64,000 nt of DNA, from NCBI GenBank assembly GCA_003602415.1, contig QQSK01000003.1, forward strand, positions 1-64,000. Reading direction: 5' to 3'. Position numbers and translations under genes: made by a program. Below, piece by piece: positions 62,746-64,000 of this stretch. This DNA is from Candidatus Poseidoniales archaeon. Its GTDB lineage: Archaea > Thermoplasmatota > Poseidoniia > Poseidoniales > Poseidoniaceae. The notes below the pieces were generated by a model that made no database searches, was not told where the DNA came from, and saw only the letters and a program-made list of their open reading frames with translations. Each line of letters starts with the position of its first letter. The first letter of the stretch is position 1.

Positions 62746-63936
62746 ATGGCGGCAGGAGAAAATCAGTCCTGGCAGGAACTATTGTCGCAATCTCTACAAT
62801 CCTTGGATTGTCCATCGGAATTTTCTTCGATTGTTTCTAAATTAGCTTCTGGAGAGCCTCTTTCAAGAGAAGATGGACATTTTCTATTCACGACACGTGA
62901 TCTGGATACATTAGGTAATATTGCAAACTTAGTAAAACAATCTAGATTTGCAGATTCTGCATTTTTCAATGTTAACGTACATATTAATCAGACCAATATT
63001 TGCACTCTTGCATGTAAGTTCTGCGCATTTAGAAGAGGCAGAAGAGCACCAGATGCTTATCAGTTGGATATTGATGAGTACATCGAGGATTTGCGAAAAT
63101 ACTCTTCTCATGTGGACGAAGTTCATTCGGTTGGAGGATTGCACCCAGAATGGGATGTAGACCACTATTCTTCCTTGTTTTCTAGAGTTAAGAATGAGTT
63201 TCCAGAAATACATATTAAAGCACTAACTGCTGTTGAAATAAAGCATATCGCTAACCTTTCGAATTTATCGATTCGCGAAACTCTTTCGACATTAAAGAAT
63301 TCAGGATTAGGCTCATTACCAGGAGGAGGCGCTGAAATTTTGGATGATGATGTAAGGGCGATTATTTGTCGTGGTAAGGAATCATCAGCAGAATATTTGG
63401 ATATTCATAGGACAGCACATCAATTGGATATTCCAACAAATTGTACAATGTTATTTGGCACAATTGAAAGTATAGATCAACGAATCACTCATTTGCTTAA
63501 ACTTAGAGATTTACAGTCTGAAACTAACGGTTTCCAATGTTTCGTTCCATATCCATTCTTACCTGATGATTCACGTCTACCTGAAGCTCAGTTGGCAACA
63601 GGAAGTGAAATACTTCGAGTAATTGCAGTGTCTCGACTTATGTTGAACAATATTCCTCATATCAAAGCCTACAGAATGAATATTGGCGATGAAATTGCAG
63701 AATTGGCCCTTCAATTCGGTGCAGATGATATTGATGGTACCGTTCAAAAAGAATCGATAATGCATCTTGCAGGCTCTAACGCACCTTTAGATCATGATAA
63801 AAACGAATTAGCAAAAATCGTTCTTAATTCTGGGTCATCTCCGGTTCAAAGGAACACCACCTACACATCCTTTGAAAAATACATAATTCCAAAAGCACCA
63901 GAGCGCAGGAACCTTCCAATGGCTTCGGGTGATTAA
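62746..63936 (+). CDS. mqnE: Aminodeoxyfutalosine synthase MqnE
   Basis: 396-aa radical SAM enzyme. The iron-sulfur motif is CTLACKFC (Cys 86, 90, 93). VHSVGGLHPEWDVDHY, IKALTAVEIKHIANLS and GLGSLPGGGAEIL are the features that separate MqnE from the related CofG, CofH and MqnC. It joins the chorismate-derived MqnA product to SAM, giving aminodeoxyfutalosine, the first committed compound of the alternative menaquinone pathway. mqnA begins directly after the stop. Confidence 0.9.
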   Translation: MAAGENQSWQELLSQSLQSLDCPSEFSSIVSKLASGEPLSREDGHFLFTTRDLDTLGNIANLVKQSRFADSAFFNVNVHINQTNICTLACKFCAFRRGRRAPDAYQLDIDEYIEDLRKYSSHVDEVHSVGGLHPEWDVDHYSSLFSRVKNEFPEIHIKALTAVEIKHIANLSNLSIRETLSTLKNSGLGSLPGGGAEILDDDVRAIICRGKESSAEYLDIHRTAHQLDIPTNCTMLFGTIESIDQRITHLLKLRDLQSETNGFQCFVPYPFLPDDSRLPEAQLATGSEILRVIAVSRLMLNNIPHIKAYRMNIGDEIAELALQFGADDIDGTVQKESIMHLAGSNAPLDHDKNELAKIVLNSGSSPVQRNTTYTSFEKYIIPKAPERRNLPMASGD

Positions 63937-64000
63937 GTGTCGTGGCAAAAAACAATTGGCAGAGTTTCATTCATCAATTGCGAACCGCTTTACTTCGGTC
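63937..64000 (+). CDS. mqnA: Chorismate dehydratase MqnA, 5' end only
   Basis: Only the first 21 codons are in the window. A GTG start at 63937 follows the mqnE stop without a gap, and the product begins MSWQKTIGRVSFINCEPLYFG. The G-R-V-S-F-I-N-C-E-P-L-Y motif is typical of the MqnA N-terminus, a periplasmic-binding-protein-like enzyme that dehydrates chorismate to 3-enolpyruvyl-benzoate. The position after mqnE strengthens the call despite the short piece. Confidence 0.8.
   Translation, partial: MSWQKTIGRVSFINCEPLYFG

Noticed and set aside
62746-63936. F420 synthase subunit CofH or MqnC
   Set aside because: The LPGGGAEI and TAVEI segments and the following mqnA start favour MqnE.
1-64000. 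tRNA, rRNA, CRISPR arrays or insertion sequences
   Set aside because: Intergenic gaps are short and none showed a tRNA-like cloverleaf, regularly spaced repeats or transposase motifs on reading. Visual inspection can miss a degenerate tRNA.

Overview
The window is a dense stretch of an archaeal chromosome, most likely a marine planktonic euryarchaeon of the Poseidoniia (Marine Group II, possibly III). This rests on the archaeal translation and RNA-processing genes (uS12, uS7, aEF-2, eL43, exosome Rrp4/41/42, SBDS, alpha proteasome, RfcL, SRP54, TiaS, TrmY, KptA), the moderately AT-rich sequence, compact divergent and overlapping genes, many zinc-ribbon and tail-anchored membrane proteins of unknown function, and large secreted proteins with TSP3 calcium repeats. 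The lineage is inferred from gene content, not from a search. I see no rRNA, tRNA, CRISPR array or transposase. No stretch over 300 bp lacks a gene; the longest gap is about 229 bp (41495-41723).

Layout. 1-3.8 kb: a membrane-protein gene flanked by a 28-bp direct repeat that copies the 3' end of trmY, then trmY and coaBC. 3.8-6.7 kb: an actin-family gene resembling MamK and a zinc-ribbon/TerB-like protein. 5.9-7.9 kb: a thiolase/OB-fold pair. 8-12 kb: kptA, isopentenyl phosphate kinase, a fused IDI-GGPP synthase and a MOSC protein. 12-16.7 kb: a str-type cluster (uS12, uS7, aEF-2) interrupted by an acyl desaturase gene. 16.8-20.1 kb: a UbiD-family decarboxylase and two helical-repeat proteins. 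20.1-25.7 kb: the archaeal exosome/proteasome superoperon read leftwards (psmA, SBDS, rrp4, rrp41, rrp42, rpl37Ae, pcc1, pfdB, DHH, repeat protein). 25.7-31.7 kb: dph6, purB, small membrane proteins, a CBS protein, a P-loop-like protein, tiaS and a HAD phosphatase. 31.7-36.2 kb: an archaeosortase-like protease next to a 1152-aa secreted lectin/calcium-binding protein. 36.2-41.5 kb: a giant Lhr-type helicase. 41.7-50.4 kb: glyS, rfcL, trkH, trkA, a transglutaminase-like protein and a membrane protein. 50.4-57.6 kb: an ArsA/Get3-type ATPase, srp54, proS, and a split transketolase plus short transaldolase operon. 57.6-64 kb: an OPT transporter, a P2-type ATPase, mqnE and the start of mqnA.

Links between genes. 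Isopentenyl phosphate kinase, the IDI-GGPPS fusion and possibly the UbiD-family enzyme fit the archaeal mevalonate route to prenyl lipids. The split transketolase and transaldolase supply pentoses without the oxidative branch. MqnE followed by MqnA shows the futalosine route to menaquinone. Dph6 makes the last diphthamide step on aEF-2, whose target histidine is present. TrkH/TrkA, the OPT carrier and the P-type ATPase handle ions and peptides or metal chelates. Neighbouring genes often overlap by ATGA, GTGA or TAATG junctions, and several starts appear to be GTG or TTG placed by a clear Shine-Dalgarno sequence.
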